From Flammula alnicola (Eukaryota > Basidiomycota > Agaricomycetes > Agaricales > Strophariaceae), in assembly GCA_015499995.1 (NCBI GenBank), contig JADNRV010000107.1, forward strand, positions 124,001 to 188,000: a DNA stretch of 64,000 nt, in the 5' to 3' direction. The notes beneath the pieces are model-generated. The model was not told the origin of the DNA and made no database searches. It worked only from the letters and a program-made list of their open reading frames with translations. Shown piece after piece: positions 1 to 13,797 of this stretch. The translations under genes and the position numbers were made by a program. The stretch's first letter is position 1, and every line of letters begins with the position of its first letter.

Positions 1-1074
1 ACGGCATCTCCATTTTCACTGGTTCGGCATTGAAGGCAGATTAGCTTATCATTATCTTTGGTCTCCACTACATTGTCGATAGAGCCTCGTAATAGAAGCC
101 CTGCTGGGTTTGGGAGTATGAGAAAAAGCCACACTGACAATGAATGGACTTGTCATGTATCAAACGGTTGTCTTGACGGTTAATGGATATGATCAGCGTC
201 GAGCCCTTTACAAGCACGTTCCATAGAAGAAGGGGTCTCTGACAATTGCAACTGTGATTATACGACGCATGGTGATGTCGTGGGATTGATCCAATAATAC
301 CGTATGGTTTCTGAGGGCTCCTTCCAAACTCCTGTAAGCGAGATCGGCATCCTCTGCCTGTTGTTTGAAGAAAAAAACGCTCAGCACTTTCGCGATATCG
401 CATAGGTGTTCTGTGATAAAGACAATTGCATTGAACGACAATCAAGAAATTTCTGAAAAGTAGAAGCAAGCCTAGCCGTTTATTTTTGCCATTTGGGGTT
501 CAAATGGCCCTGGGTAAATCCGCTAAACAAAACCGGATCAATCAACTCCGAATCTTGTCCGAATCACTCAAGACGTCCAGTATTTGAGATTAAACTCGTA
601 TGTACATGATCATATTTCAACTCAAAACACCCTTGTTTTGGCGGACATTGACAGGTATCACCGCCGAGTAAACTTTTAAGTCCATACATCTCTCTTCTGA
701 TGATGACTTAGGAGAATTTCTCGTAACGGTCCCACTAACGCCATTAAGGGCCTGTTTTATCTGAACTTCTCTCTGAGATTCATAGATTATTGAGTTACAC
801 GCATGATTACAAACGCGATACACTGGTTACGTTCTATCTTCTATGTACGTGGAGCTAATGTAAAAATACAAGACCAGATGCTAAAGCTAACCACTTGTAA
901 CCAGTACCTAAAGTCCTTGCTGAAGCACTTTCTAAGTTGTTTGAATGAATGATTCCAAGTCGATGCAGAGGATGAATGAGACATGATGATAAATAGAAAA
1001 CTGATGGTGAAATGATAATGCCATTATGCGGTCTCATCGCTTTCTGCTGCTGGGGGTGAAAACCATCAGCTAAA
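1..1074. other. Intergenic, no supported gene
   Basis: Only short open frames without recognisable motifs occur on either strand. I see no repeat boundary, RNA gene or convincing splice-linked exons here. Confidence 0.5.
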
Positions 1075-2340
1075 TTATATGATGCGTTGAACTAGTAAAT
1101 ACGCACTCGGTATGGACCATCGAGATACCCCCTGACCGGAGCACTTGTGGTTCTTGAGAGTCTTTTCAAAAGAGAAAAACCGTCTGCACAGTTTGCACGA
1201 CCATTTGCATTCTCGTCCATGTTTAGTCACTTCATGGCGCATGCGATCATGCTGTCGAGAGAATGCCTCTGAGCATCCCATCGTGCAGGGGAAATATTGT
1301 CGAGCCTTGGGTTCGTGCGTGCGCATGTGTATCCTGCGAGTATGTGCACTAACAAATTGGCGATCGCATCCTGGATGCAGACAAGCCACTCGGCGCCAGC
1401 GTTGCTGAACCGTAGAAAGCTGTGCTGGTGTGTCTGGGGAAGGGGATGAAGTGGCCGACGATTCGTCAAGGTCAGGTAGATTATTTTCTGCTGGAGAAGA
1501 TTCGTTTGGCAGAGTTGTCCGAGAGTCAGGTGTAGAGAGGGACATAGAAGTTGATGGAGAGGGACAAAAGAATGGGTCATCTTGCCCCAGACATTCTGAG
1601 GTTGGTTGAGGAGTAAAATGCGATGACGATGAATAGGTAGTATCATTAAAGGCATGGACTTCTACCATTGGCATTAGACACCCCCATAGACATTCGTTTA
1701 TACTTTTATCGATAACCCACCTGAAAGTTTGGAATGTGCATCATGCAAGATGCTGAACGCCCCCGCCCGAGCGAAATCCATGTCGCCACTCCCCAATCCG
1801 TGAAATGGTGACTCTGCCTCAGCTGTGCTTGCGGTTGTGTTGTCAGAAGAGAAAGCCTGGGCATTGAGCTCTGACATGAACGAGTTGGACCACCCAGGAA
1901 GCCATGCGAAGTTGGCTGCTGTAGTCATTTTGAGTTAGAGGGTATCGAACAGGCATGCAGTAGTTGCGACATACCTGTCGCTACATCGATCGATTCTTGA
2001 GAGAGCGCATCGTTCCCTATCGTTACATTAGCCTTCATCATTATGACTTCAGTGGAAACTCACCGAGAGAATTCGCCTCAGCTGTTATCTCTGGCTCGCA
2101 AGGTGGTTGAGGCGCTGTCGAAACAGCAGGCGGCTCGAACGACGCAACTACAGATAGAATGTTGCCTCCATCTTCCTCAACCGTCTCGAAATGGATGGAT
2201 AAGCCACTGGGGACATCCGGGGTGCACGTATCCTTCGATAGCGTAGGTTTGAGTGTTAATGCTATCCGCCCATCTTTAGGCGATATCTTAGCGGACACTG
2301 TGAATCGGCATAGTTCTTCGACGGGTAGAGTGAGAGACAT
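1075..2340 (-). CDS. C2H2 zinc-finger transcription factor
   Basis: Three exons join in frame: 2340-2064, 1918-1721 and 1661-1075, giving 353 residues. Both introns are GT-AG with branch-like CTAAC or CTAAT near the 3' end. The N-terminal two thirds is rich in Ser, Pro and Thr, as in many regulators. About residues 250-335 hold three zinc fingers: a C-x4-C-x12-H-x3-H finger, a second C2H2 finger containing SRQHDRMRHE, and a third CxxC finger ending NHKC, so probably C2HC. The SRQHDR core resembles fungal C2H2 stress and developmental regulators. It would act in the nucleus as a DNA-binding protein; targets cannot be read from the sequence. The start at 2340 is the first ATG of an open exon whose donor joins the next exon in phase. 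Confidence 0.8.
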
Positions 2341-5300
2341 CTAGGGACTGGCAGAACGATGAGAATAGAGGCTAGTGTGGCAATCTGGCAAAGCGCACCT
2401 GCAGATCAATCAAAGAGAGCGAAAGGTAATGCGGAATCAAAAGTTTAACTAGTAATTAAGCACCGCCCTCCATAAAGGTGCCGAGACTTCCCAACAGGTG
2501 CGCGGTTGTCCGGTGCTCCAGGGACTGTATAAAAGAGGTATCCCATTTAAGTTTTAGCGCCAGGACATTGTCACGCAGCCATGTGCAGGGCGGAAAATAT
2601 ATACGCACCGGCGCTGACAACGGCCATCAATCGCCCTCTTCACACAGCGACTCAAGAGTCAAATCCAGTCCTCAGATGTACATAAGCGATGCCTGCGGAT
2701 CTTCGCTCCGTTTGGCCCGGACAATGGAGATATCCAAAATCGAGATACTCAGCCTCGAGATGCTTCGGGATGATGGATGTCGAGGATCTCTGAGATCTGA
2801 CAAGTGACAACTGGAAAGAAAGAACACCCTAGATATTGGCGTATCCTCGCTCTCCCATTGGGCCGAAATTCGAATACGGAATAGCAGCCGCTGCGACAAA
2901 AACATCTGTGTAAGCGTTGTTTGACTAGGATATCGATACTACTACGCACTAAAACCAATACAAAAAGGTTCGCATACTGCTGACTTCATTGCGACTTAGT
3001 ATAACGTCGATGAGTGGGCCACATATAGGGAAAGTTACTAGCGCTCACGAGACATGTTCATTGTCGAAATGACCATGGGGTGAAAATACTGGTCAGTTTG
3101 CAACTTTTCGGCCTCTGGCTCATCCCTTGCAAATCCCATCTCCACCGCCCATGTTTAATGGGTGCATTAATTTTTATCAGGCACCGAACCTGTCAGGTTC
3201 AACTTTGTGTCTCATCTTTCTTTCTTGGCCGTGGGTATCACAAGCCTGGAAGAGGCGTGCGCACACAAGGCGGACGTATTGTTCTGTCAAAGGAGCGGGA
3301 TGCGGAATGAACGCTAACCCTCCTTGCGACTCGGAACCTGTCTTGCAGCATTGTAAGGCTGCCTTCATTTTGTTGTCAGCGTTCTTGTGTAACAGTGTTC
3401 ATGAGATGGAGTATCGGTGGTCAATTCAGACTCCATGACCGAGTGGAATATATCCATAAATACGGTCACTGTGCTGACATAAATCTTCTGGGATATCCGC
3501 TCCTGTCTTCATTGGTATCTATCATGATAGGTGCATCTTCAACTGGCTCAATCAACGACGTTTGGGGAGACCCGTCCTAAACACATTTATGCTCCAACGA
3601 CGACGTAACCTGGCAAGTTGACAATGGACATGTACCACAGCGCCTAACAGGGGGGTTGCGCTATTCTAAGATGCTTTCGGGAGATCCTGGACAGTAACGG
3701 ATCCACACACCCGTCAAAAGAGCCCCAATGTCAAGCTAAGACGTGTTATAACTAGCCGACGCCAAGCTGGATACTTACGACGCAAACCCACTTTAGTCAC
3801 AGCCTCAGCCTGAGTGTTGGGATCACTCAGTCATGCAACACGTAAACCCATTAGGATGCAGCGCGCGTGGTGAAGCAAGGCCGCCCAATTTACACATTTC
3901 ATTTCGTATAGAGCATTTCACAAGACTTCGCCTTTGCCAAAGAAAATGGTGAGCCCCAAAGGTGAGTTTCAAGTCTTGATGCAAGCTCCTCCACTGCCTT
4001 CCGGTGCAATTCGCTGCGAACTCAACGTGAGTTGGTAGGCGAGCCTTCAATTGCAATTTGCCAATACATATTGATTCTTTCTCAAGAATATTATTCGCGA
4101 AGCCGTCGATGACTCGATTGCTTCCATTATTCCGTACAATAAATTTATGTAAGTAGTGTTTCCAGTTTTCGAAGTCAATTAGCACAGCAATGCCATCTTG
4201 ACATGGTGGGAGCGCCGTGAACGACACATTGATATCGATGAGAATAGTTGGGCATTCAATACTATTACGGCTGCATCGCGCCCTCGATGTCCAAGAGTCT
4301 AGACGTCTAAATTCGGCGCACCACTCGCCCCTAGTATGAGGGTCTTCCGACATGCAGTTCTCATAACTTCTCAAAACTTGAGGCGTTACCGAGGCTTCCC
4401 AAGGAAAGATAATTATTCCATGATATCAATCCTCTCCAGCATTCGCTCGCTTATGTACATTCTTCCCAGAGTATTCTGGGGACCGGACTTGGCCAGATTG
4501 CGCCATTATGATGGATTTGGTCGCGCTGCGCATGCGCACGTTTCCATGTATCTTAAAAGCGTCATTGTCCCTTGAGCTCGGGGATGGTTGGTATAGCCTC
4601 TTAGTATTTAATCATTTTTGGAAGTGGCGTCCCCAGTAATCTGATAAGTACTGACACCCTGGCCTCTCGCGTCGCATCAACGGGCTATATTAAACCATGG
4701 GAGGTAATCAATCGTACGGATAATTATAGCCACCGGCAGAGAGAAATAATGTGCCATGCTCAACGGAGGAGGAGCAGGAGTGGGAGTATATAATAAGTAT
4801 ACGGCATGGTCCAATCGCTGAACACCGTATTCCCGAGAGTATCAACAAACCTGGGTTGCAGTGCCACCGAGTCATGATAAACTCTCCGATGCTGACCGTT
4901 GACGTCATCTTATCAGCGGCGAGTAGAATCGTCCGACTCCCAAGCCTTCAGATCTCAGAGCCAAAGAGAGTCTTCAAATCGCGAAGAATGGGCGCCGAGG
5001 ATGCGAAGGAGGTCGGTCCGTATATCACAACAATAGGATTGTCGCCATCCGTGCTACCAAATGATAGGCCAACGGGCTGCGCCATTCGGATGAATGCATA
5101 TGCATTCAGGTTCACTCGCACAAGAGATCGGAATACACTCATGATTCATGACGGCCAGTGACTCGATTTTGAAATAGAATAACGAACAGACCATGTAATC
5201 CAAATCTACATTGCAAGACAGTAAGATACTACTTTACATTGGCATCAAGACAAACCCGTATATCCAACGCGCAAGCCCAGCCCACATTGCCAGACTATCA

Positions 5301-5583
5301 ACCGAACAACCGAAATATCCATATCTCGCAGCAGAGATTGGAAGTCGGGGGGAGGAAAAAATGGGGAAGATAAAAGAAGGATGTATTCGTAAAAAAAAAC
5401 AGCGGTTCTAAATATGTTCATGGGAAGGAAACAGGCGAGAGGGAAAATGTTAAGGAAATGATTCGTCTGTCATCTAGGTGGAAGTGGACAAGACAGAAAT
5501 AACTCCGGTTACAGTACAACGGGGGTCCGCACCCCAGTTTGAAAAGTGAAATCTAAAGAAGGCAGATGGGGTGATGAATCAAC
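2341..5583. other. Long gene-poor stretch
   Basis: No confident gene. A 183-codon minus-strand frame at 3823-4374 has no recognisable domain. Two minus-strand frames at 4948-5142 and 4708-4908 lie in the same frame and are separated by in-frame stop codons, so they could be a remnant, but nothing identifies a family. Confidence 0.4.
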
Positions 5584-8500
5584 CTAGAGGTTCGCCTTCT
5601 CTTTGCCGTCCTCCGTTTGTGTCAACTCCTTTGGAGGCGTATACGGCACATCCTTCACCAAAGATAACATATGCTCAACGACTTCATGGGGCGTGGTTAC
5701 GTGCCAAGCCGCCAACGTGCGTTTACTACTGTGGCCAACAGCAGTAGTGAACACCGCGTCGGGCTCGATGCTCAGCTCCACCGGCGGTGCTTTTGGGTCA
5801 TCTACGAGCGTAACGGCCACGGGAGCGTCCATCGTTACTTTCTTCACCCCGGGAGGGAAGAGAAGCAGAGCACGGAACATGTCTTCATCAGTCTGAGTGA
5901 AGACGAAAACGGTGAAAGAAGGCCGCGAGTTTTAGAAAATTGTCTGAATGAATGGGAATAAAACATACCTTATCGTCACCAGCACAGAAGATGAACTCGG
6001 CGTCGGGGTTCTTGTACAATATGCGCTTTACGATCTCACCCTGAAATGCCTCAGCATAATGCCCTAATCACACTAAGGAAAGGAATACCTTGTTGACGGC
6101 GATGGGTCTAACCTCGAGGTTCTTTTTACCGACAAGAACTGTAGCCAATGCATGTAAGCTCAAACGTTTCTAAAATAAAAAAAGAAGACATACCCTCAAT
6201 TGGGCGTTTATGCGCCAAATTGTTCTCCAACAAGTCCTGACACTGACGGCATTGGAATTGACTAAAATAAATGTCAAACAAGATTAGAGATTAATGAGGC
6301 GCCGGCGAAAGAGAGATGGCGATGATAAGAGTTGAGATCTTACCCCCATTCAGGATCAGCCGAACGATAATGCCAGGTAATCGAGCTCTTCTTCATCTCA
6401 ATATGGCTGCCCGTAGTCCGCTAAAAACAGATCAAAAACGATTCGTCAGCTTCAAATTTTCCTGGTCAAAAATAAACAAGCTTCGTCCAGTCCATCTATC
6501 CAGCGGTCCACCAAGCGGAAAGAAGAAGCAACATAAAAGACAATCAAAACACACCTCAGTGTAATACCTAAATATCTCCTCAACCTCCGCCATCCAGCTC
6601 ATATCCAAATTCTTCGTAAAGTTTGTCCACGCCTTGTGTCCCCGCTCCCTGACGAAGCCGCCGTGCTCCGCAGAGAAGCCAACGTTTCTGAGGTGTCCGA
6701 GATGTTGCTCGAGGAAGGCGCCGTCTCGCCCGGAGATGATGTACACCACGTTCTGTGGATCACTCGAGAGCTTCTCCAGCGCCTCTAGCGTTGCCTCAGA
6801 CGGCGTGGCCATGGAAGGCGTTTTGACGATCGGAGCGAGAGTTCCCTGATAGCATTTGTATCAGGATCACGGCATGACAAGAACTAACAAATCATCAAAA
6901 AAGCCAAACACGCACATCATAATCGAACAAAAACAGCCTCTTCTTCGCCTTCTTATATAATCCTTCCAGGAGATCTTTGGGGATGTAGGGCGTCTGGCGC
7001 GCTGTACCCTGCAAGCCCAGCTGTGAGAGGAGCATTTTCACCAGAACCGCAGCCCAGGTGTGCGACGTGTGCGTCGTGACGACCTTGTAGAGCTTGGCAT
7101 GACGAGCGGCCTTCTCCTTGGGGTCCATGAGGAGACCTTGGTTAATCGCCGCCGCGACGTCCTAAAGACAGCAACAATACCCACACGTGAGTAACTCGAA
7201 CAAATCACCCAGGGGATGGTAAGAGATAGACTCACGCCAAGATTCCAAGGGTTAACCAAGAGCGCATCCTCCATGTTCTTGCTGATACCCATAAACTCGC
7301 TGAGAACACTTGGGCTCTTACCCGTGCCGTTCTGTGCAATGACGAACTCCATGCTGGTCGTGTTCATGCCGTCCCGCAAGGGAGTGATGACAGCCAGATC
7401 AGCGACGCTCAGCAGCGCGTAGAATTCATCCTTCTTCAGCGTTTGATGGCTATTGACACTCGTGAGCAGACAAACTAACGAAGGGAATGGAAAAGAGACG
7501 GACTAATGATGCACAGGGATGAAGTCCAAGCTTCCGTATTCTCCATTGATATGAGCGACCAGCTCGCTCACCATACGCTCCAGCTTTGGGGAGTCGGTGA
7601 GAGCGGGACTTGTCACCTGGATCATAACGACATTGCCCACCCACTCGGGGTAGTCTTGAAGGAGCTTCTCAAAAGCGCGGAGCTAAAGAACTTTCAGAAA
7701 AAAATGAGAGGAGACGGTAGAGTGTAGAAACAAACCTTCTGCAGGACACCCTTAACAACATCGAGCTTGTCACGCCCAACAATTATTTTCTTTCCCTCGT
7801 ACAGATTTCTGAGCGCCTCGAGCTTTGGCTGGACACCAGGACGAGTGCTACGCAATGAAAATTGTCAGTCGCACAAATATGACATGGAACGAAGAAAAAT
7901 ACGTACATATCACGAGCGACACGCTCAGCGTCAATGCCAACGGGACAATGCGAGATGGCGGTAACATGTCCTTCAACGTCAATACCTCGGGAGGTAGTTT
8001 CGTATCCGCATACCCGAATACACGTAGAGATGAAATGCCGCGAGTAGGAGTAGGTCTGGAAGCAAATGAGGTTCGCGCCAAGCATACCGTCCAAGATCTC
8101 CTTGCGTCCTATAAGTAATGCGATAATAAGATCAATGCCACTCGAAAACTGATTTGTGCAAAGCGAGAAATACGAAATGGAGCCTCCCAAACACACGCGT
8201 CAAAATCTGACAAGGCGGAAAGTTTCGAGAACTACAACGAAAACACCCCGACGTCTGCTGACACCCCCAAACCACAACACGTACACACGGACGGGACAAG
8301 CCTAAATGACTAAAAGGTACAAAATGAACCACTCGAATCGCCATCCCTAGCGGGCCGATAGCTGGGAATGACGACCAACGACGTCATCGGATCCCATAGG
8401 CGCTAGCAAAGCCTCAGATGACTCAGGACGCGCGTCAGCTGGGCGTTCAACTCCGGGCCGTGACGCAAATCCCGACTGCGGCATTTGCGGCGCATCGGGG

Positions 8501-9647
8501 CTAGGTAAGTACCTGCGTCCGCTTCCATGAAAGACCGAGATAGCCGAAGAAATCATCATGCATATGGTGCATGCATGAATGGAAACGCAAAGGCATGAAT
8601 GGGAAACTCACGAGGCAAGCACCTGAAGACCTCGCTGCTGGGGAAGGGCGTATGCACAAAGAGGCCGAGGACGGCTTCAGGGATGGATTCGCGGACGAGT
8701 CTAGATGGCACGAGTCAGCATCTAAATCGAAAAGATTCCGACTGAACGTGCCTCGGTACGAGGAGAAGATGGTAATCGTGCACCCAGATGAGGTCACCAG
8801 GACGGTAGACCTCCGCGATACGCCTTGCGAAGGCAGCGTTTGCAGATTCGTAATAGGGGTAGTGAGTGTCTGCCGATGCGTATTCAGTGGCTACATCTTG
8901 CCACAGGAGATAGTGGAATAGAGGCCAGAGGGCTGTGAATAATATTAATGAATTTACGGTTTATGCAAACGATGCCGGACGAAAGAAAAGAGCGTTAAAC
9001 GTACTCTGTTTGCAATACCCGTCATAATGCCCGTGTGCGACCTTATCGTCCAACCAGACGGGGACGTATTTCGTCTTCCTATCGCTCTCGTCGTCAGGGT
9101 CGCTCTCCTTGGGGTGATATTCCTTCAACGCGGCCTCGAACTCAAGGCGCTCCTTCTGCGAGATGGTGTCAGCGGAGACCTTTTCCGAAAGGGAGGATTC
9201 TATGTCGCCCGTCCAGCCAACGATAAGCTGTTCGTGGCTCTGCGAGAGGGAGCGAATTCCGGAGATCATGGCTGAATGGCCGTGACGTGGACCTAGAGAC
9301 CACGTTGGGGTGGTATCTTCTTTCTCTTTCTCTTCTATCGAATCGGGTGGAGTCGAAATCCCAGACTCCGAGCTCGAACTTGAACTCGAGGACAGAGGTT
9401 CGTCCTGCAGAGGTACATCTGTCGGTTTCGAAGGCGGTGTCGCTGGTGGACTGAGAACACCGAGGTCGGTCTGTTTCGAGACCAGTGTAGCGGTTATGGG
9501 TAGGTAATGGCAGACGTGGATGATACGCCCCGAGAGTGGTATCCCCTCCTTGCGGTGCTGGGCCTCGAGCGAGGCGATGTTCTCCCGGACCTCTTCTATC
9601 GAGATATCGTCTCCCTGCCTCGTGTAAGGCTCCGAGAAAGAGTCCAT
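5584..9647 (-). CDS. TPS2: Trehalose-6-phosphate phosphatase, Tps2 type (GT20 + HAD domains)
   Basis: Fourteen exons assemble to 910 residues, close to the roughly 900 of yeast Tps2, with codon phase conserved at all 13 junctions. Tps2 dephosphorylates trehalose-6-phosphate to trehalose in the cytosol, in a complex with Tps1. The N-terminal half is a GT20 trehalose-phosphate synthase-like domain (WVHDYHLLLVP at about 264-274, then HTPFPSSE). The C-terminal half is a HAD phosphatase: DYDGT at 620-624 with the nucleophile Asp, split by an intron between D622 and G623; the SGRDG motif; and GDDKTDEDMF at about 805-814. One intron (8701-8751) uses a GC donor, and another (8109-8611) is 503 nt against about 50-90 nt for most others. 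The start at 9647 gives MDSFSEPY; an upstream in-frame ATG at 9782 would add 45 residues unlike the family. Confidence 0.95.
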
Positions 9648-11959
9648 TGTGTTATGAGTGTTGTGGTGGTAGGAAGTAAAGAAGAAAAAGGCAGTATCGC
9701 AGGTATAAGTAGAGATGAAAACTAATCGCGATGCTCGACAAATCGTCATAAAAGGCCAGAAATGGCAACTCCCGTTCTGCATTTCACCCGATGTTCGTCC
9801 GGTCCGGCGCTCACCGAGAAATCTCCAGTCCAGACTCCACGCTCCTCCCGACCATTCCTTTTAAGTGTTTTCACCACTCTTTCTAACGAATTTTGGATGT
9901 TTTCAACCTACTCCTGGATCTACAGGCTCCTATATTTGATCAAGGAAAAATCCTACATTTCCAGTGATTTGCAGATATGCCTTTGATTGCTATGAAATTT
10001 TCGTAAGTCTAGAGAGGAAGTTCTTCTATCCTTATGTACAGACGGAAGGAAGGACTTCCATGTGTCCGCTTTAACAACTTTGCTCCGAGCTCGATTCCGC
10101 CCTGCTGTTGTCCAGACTTTCGTGTGAAAGATAGATTAACATATGCAGTTCGTATCAGACACGTACTCTGTACGTTAACATCGCACGTTTGTAGTCTAGC
10201 TCGATACTGACAAACGAGGGGGTTTTCTCCCATTCGCGTTCAGATTGAGATGATGGATGGTGGCCATCTAGGCTCAGGAGTTGAAATCGATTTCGACCAG
10301 AGTATCATTCCACGCTCATTTTCATGGCTGGAATTCCAATTCTGGCATTTTTCACTTTTTTGTTACTGTTCCGCGTGATTATGGGTACGTCAGTCTGTTT
10401 CTTGTAACTGACTTTACCTTTCAAAGATCGAATTCAACAGCGACATCAGTTACAAAGATAGGCACCTCCCAAAGTCCTTGTTGGAGGTGGCCTGATCATA
10501 TCTGAGGATCATGATGGGAGGGGGAGGTTGAGTCATAAAGATTTCTGTCCGCACGGTGGATCGAACCTCTATTTCGAGAGAAACGTATGAATAAAGCTGA
10601 CTCTGAGAAGGATGCGGGCAGAAAGGACTTCACCGAGCCTTTGCTTTAAGTTCACGTCGAACAACATCGATATCATGTCTAGTTACAATTCCCAAAGCTT
10701 GACAAAGCAGCACCTGATAAGAAGTGAAATCACGAGCATTATGGGCTTCAAGTTTAAAAAATCAGATTGCTTCAACTTATCGTCACCCCTTTTCAGCCTC
10801 TCGAAAGTAATCGTGTCGCAAGGATGATCCGGGTTGTCAATGGGAAAATCTTGTGCGAAATACGTAGCTGACATCAATTCGATGTGCCGACCTTCAATGT
10901 AGTAAGTTGCCATTGGCTATGTTTCAGGCAATAAGGTGAGAAATAATCCTCATCTAGGAGAGGGCGATTGGTCGGTTGTGGCGATAAGTAAGTAGTGGTA
11001 GACTGAGTAGGCTCAAATGCAACTTCCGTTGGCGGGAAATTCCCGCGCCCCGGGCCGCAAGGTTCTGATTTTTTGCCCCACTCTCTTCAAGGCTACGTTC
11101 ATGCCCGGGGGGAAGATGGATTCACGCTACATTCGGTACTTACATTTCAGCCAATTTCAGGAGCCTACAGAGATTTCCGCAGCGTTAAACCGCTTCTGAT
11201 TTCCACTTGACTCTTGAGCAATCCCTTGTTGAAGTTACCACCTCTCAGCTCAGTAAAATATTGCCTCCGTCATTGAATTCTTTCATAGAAGTCTTCAGGA
11301 AAACCCAGGCCGGAAGTAATGCTATCGTCCTTAGCCATCGCTCAGAGAAGCGGTATGTAGCGAGCCAACTCTCAGCTTTGATTGCCATTATGAGTTTATC
11401 GCGTCTTTCGTCAGCACCAAAAATACAACTTCCCATGTCATTGGAAAATCATGGGGTTTGGTGGGGTTCCATGGCTAGGGATCAAATCATGTTCCCATTT
11501 GTCCATTTAATTATTCGTTGTGAGTGATGTATCAGTTTGGATCCTAGAATAATTCAACTTGCTCTCTGCCCTAAGCCAAGAGCGTAGACTGCCTGCTTTG
11601 AACCCATACCGCCTGCAACGTAGACTCTCTCTGCCACATAATATGACTATAGCTAGAGTTCACTAAAGCAGTTGTAGTTCAATATGGGTAGAATACAAGT
11701 ACTTATTTGCAGAAATATTTATATACACTATTTTACAGTATGTCACTTGAGATCAGAGTTCGTTCAGCGCTCACGTCAATGTGCCTGATTATCCATCAAG
11801 CTACACCAAAACTACATTACACATATTCAGTACAAAAGAATCGGGTGGAAAAATATGCCCGAAGAAATGTTTGAAAGCTTTCAATGCTCGTAAGCATAAA
11901 AAGAAAATTTCCTACTCGCAGACAAAATCGTGACGCCAAAAAGCGCCGCACCTGTGTGC
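9648..11959. other. Intergenic, no supported gene
   Basis: A minus-strand frame at 10683-10913 (starts MATYYIEGRH) looks protein-like but has no domain I recognise and no clear second exon. A GGTTCGATCC box near 10560 on the minus strand resembles a tRNA B box, but no tRNA fold can be built around it. Confidence 0.4.
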
Positions 11960-13797
11960 CTAAAATTGCGTAGGCCTGCTTACACTGTAGCCGTTCGGCA
12001 GGTCGTCCGTACGGATCGCAAGGCTCTCGAGAGGCTTCCATGGGTGATGGTGGCTGCGACTTTTACTGGCCTTGCTTTCTGATACAGGATTCTGGAAATA
12101 AAAGATTTGGTTGCCTTTACAGTGAGAATGAAAGAGAATAATACTCACAGGCAAGAAATCAAGGATGACGACGCCTGCTTCGCCTTCTTTGATGAAGGCG
12201 AATCGCCCTGAGACGGGGCAAAAACTTGCATTTGTGGAGAAGACTGCCTGTCTCACATTATCAACCACGTCCGTCGAGGACGTGATCAGTGTCGAGGGAG
12301 CTGCCAGAGAACCTGTATGAATTTTGATGGACTCCGTGTCGGTGTCATACCACCAAGCCACTAGGGAATTGTTACAGAACCGAAGAGGCTCCAAGGTGGC
12401 GTCGAATGGGACATTGACATTGAACGTATCGCGTACGATGATGTCGGCTTTGGATAGATCTTCGTCAACCACAACCTCATAGCGATGAAGCCGAGCAGTG
12501 CCATCGTCTAATTCTATGATCATGTCATACATGAATGGTTGGGGGTGCCAGAGTACCAGTCGCACGGCCCCGCGTATTGTTCGCTACCGCTTGGCTTGAG
12601 ATCAGGATACGGACATTCGAAGAGAGGTGGCAGCGGCGAAGGATCCACGTAACCGAAAAGAGGTGTTTGAGTCGACAGAGCTGGTATGCGCCATATCGAG
12701 ACTCCGCTTGTGTGAAGCAGTATGACGAAGGTTTGTGCGACGATGATCTAGTTCAGTAGGCTTATCAGGATTGAGGGGTACAAGAGAACGACAAGTAATG
12801 ATTACCTGATGAAATTCACCTTCGATTGTCCAACTCGCCCATGCCTCTGCTTTATAGTCCCAAATTTTTACGACTGAATCCTGCACAAAAATGAGGCGGT
12901 CGTCGGAGAGCGAAAAATAGGCCATGTACTCTTGAACAGGGACATCCAAGGCGGCTATGAGGGAGAGCCGCGGTTCCTCACTATCTGGGTATATCTCAAA
13001 GACAGAGAACTCTTCCAGGCTGCGGCCCATCGCGATAAGTTATCAAATAGCACGGTATTCATTCAGGTAAACATGACCGCTTACATCGTATGGCCTTCCT
13101 CGGACAACGGGGAGGATACGAAAATCCGCAATCCCAGACCATCGGGGGTAGGATGGACGAGATTCAGTGTTTGAAAGCCCACTTGCGCAATTACGAGAGG
13201 TTCAGAGATGAAGGTGGTGTTGGGAGCAGGCGTAAAACCCAGATCCCACAAAGCCATCCAGGTCCATGAGACGTAATAAGATATCGTCCGCCGGTATTAG
13301 GTATACCGAGTTAAACTCGACGTCTTCAGGAAGGTAGATTCCAGGAGGGATCTTGCGACCATGTGGGCGAGCAAGGCGTCGAGTAGTATATGCATGCAAG
13401 ACGCCCTCGTCAGTTCGATCCTTAGAGCCAATGGATAGCCACTTGTATGGCGCCGTGCATGCATGCTCAAGTTCGCCGAGAGTCATGCGCTCAAGGGGAA
13501 ACGTAGGTCGAAAGATCGAGTTTTCGACGCAAATTTGCCGTAGTGCTTTGATCCAGACGATCTGTTGTGACGTGGCATAATAAAGGGCTTTACATGTCTA
13601 GAATTGATGTGTAAGCGCCTTTCTATTTGATTGGAAAAGACAATTTGAAGTGCCCTTACCTTCCTCAGCCGCAGGATGTCGTATGGCTCAAGAAATCCCA
13701 TAACATAGATTTGAACATCCAGAGGAAGCAGCGGAAGACGCGCAACCTTGTCTGTGGAGTCATTTATGTGGCTTTGAGGTTCTAGTGAGACAGCCAT
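11960..13797 (-). CDS. F-box protein with three apparent frameshifts (possible pseudogene)
   Basis: The N-terminus carries an F-box (LPLLPLDVQIYVMGFLEPYDILRLRK), followed across a GT-AG intron by a conserved continuation. This is typical of the large agaricomycete F-box families that have a degenerate beta-propeller-like C-terminus. Such proteins link substrates to SCF ubiquitin ligase through Skp1. Downstream conserved stretches (YLIP, GGRYLIT, LWDLGF, DGLGLRIFVSS, SIWRIPAL, WYDTDTESI) lie in different frames. Each switch looks like one missing base, near 13291, near 13252, and in the C run at 12541-12545. No GT-AG intron fits the first two. The three losses sum to minus three, so the original frame is regained. 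The gene may be decaying, or the consensus may contain deletions. The start at 13797 gives MAVSLEPQ; a longer start at 13902 is possible. Confidence 0.7.

Noticed and set aside
3823..4374. 183-codon minus-strand frame
   Set aside because: No domain, no splice-linked partner and Cys/Arg-rich composition typical of chance frames.
4708..5142. Two minus-strand frames in the same frame separated by stop codons, as a pseudogene
   Set aside because: No family resemblance, so the shared frame alone is weak evidence.
10546..10640. Possible tRNA (GGTTCGATCC box on the minus strand)
   Set aside because: The sequences either side do not pair into a T stem, acceptor stem or anticodon arm.
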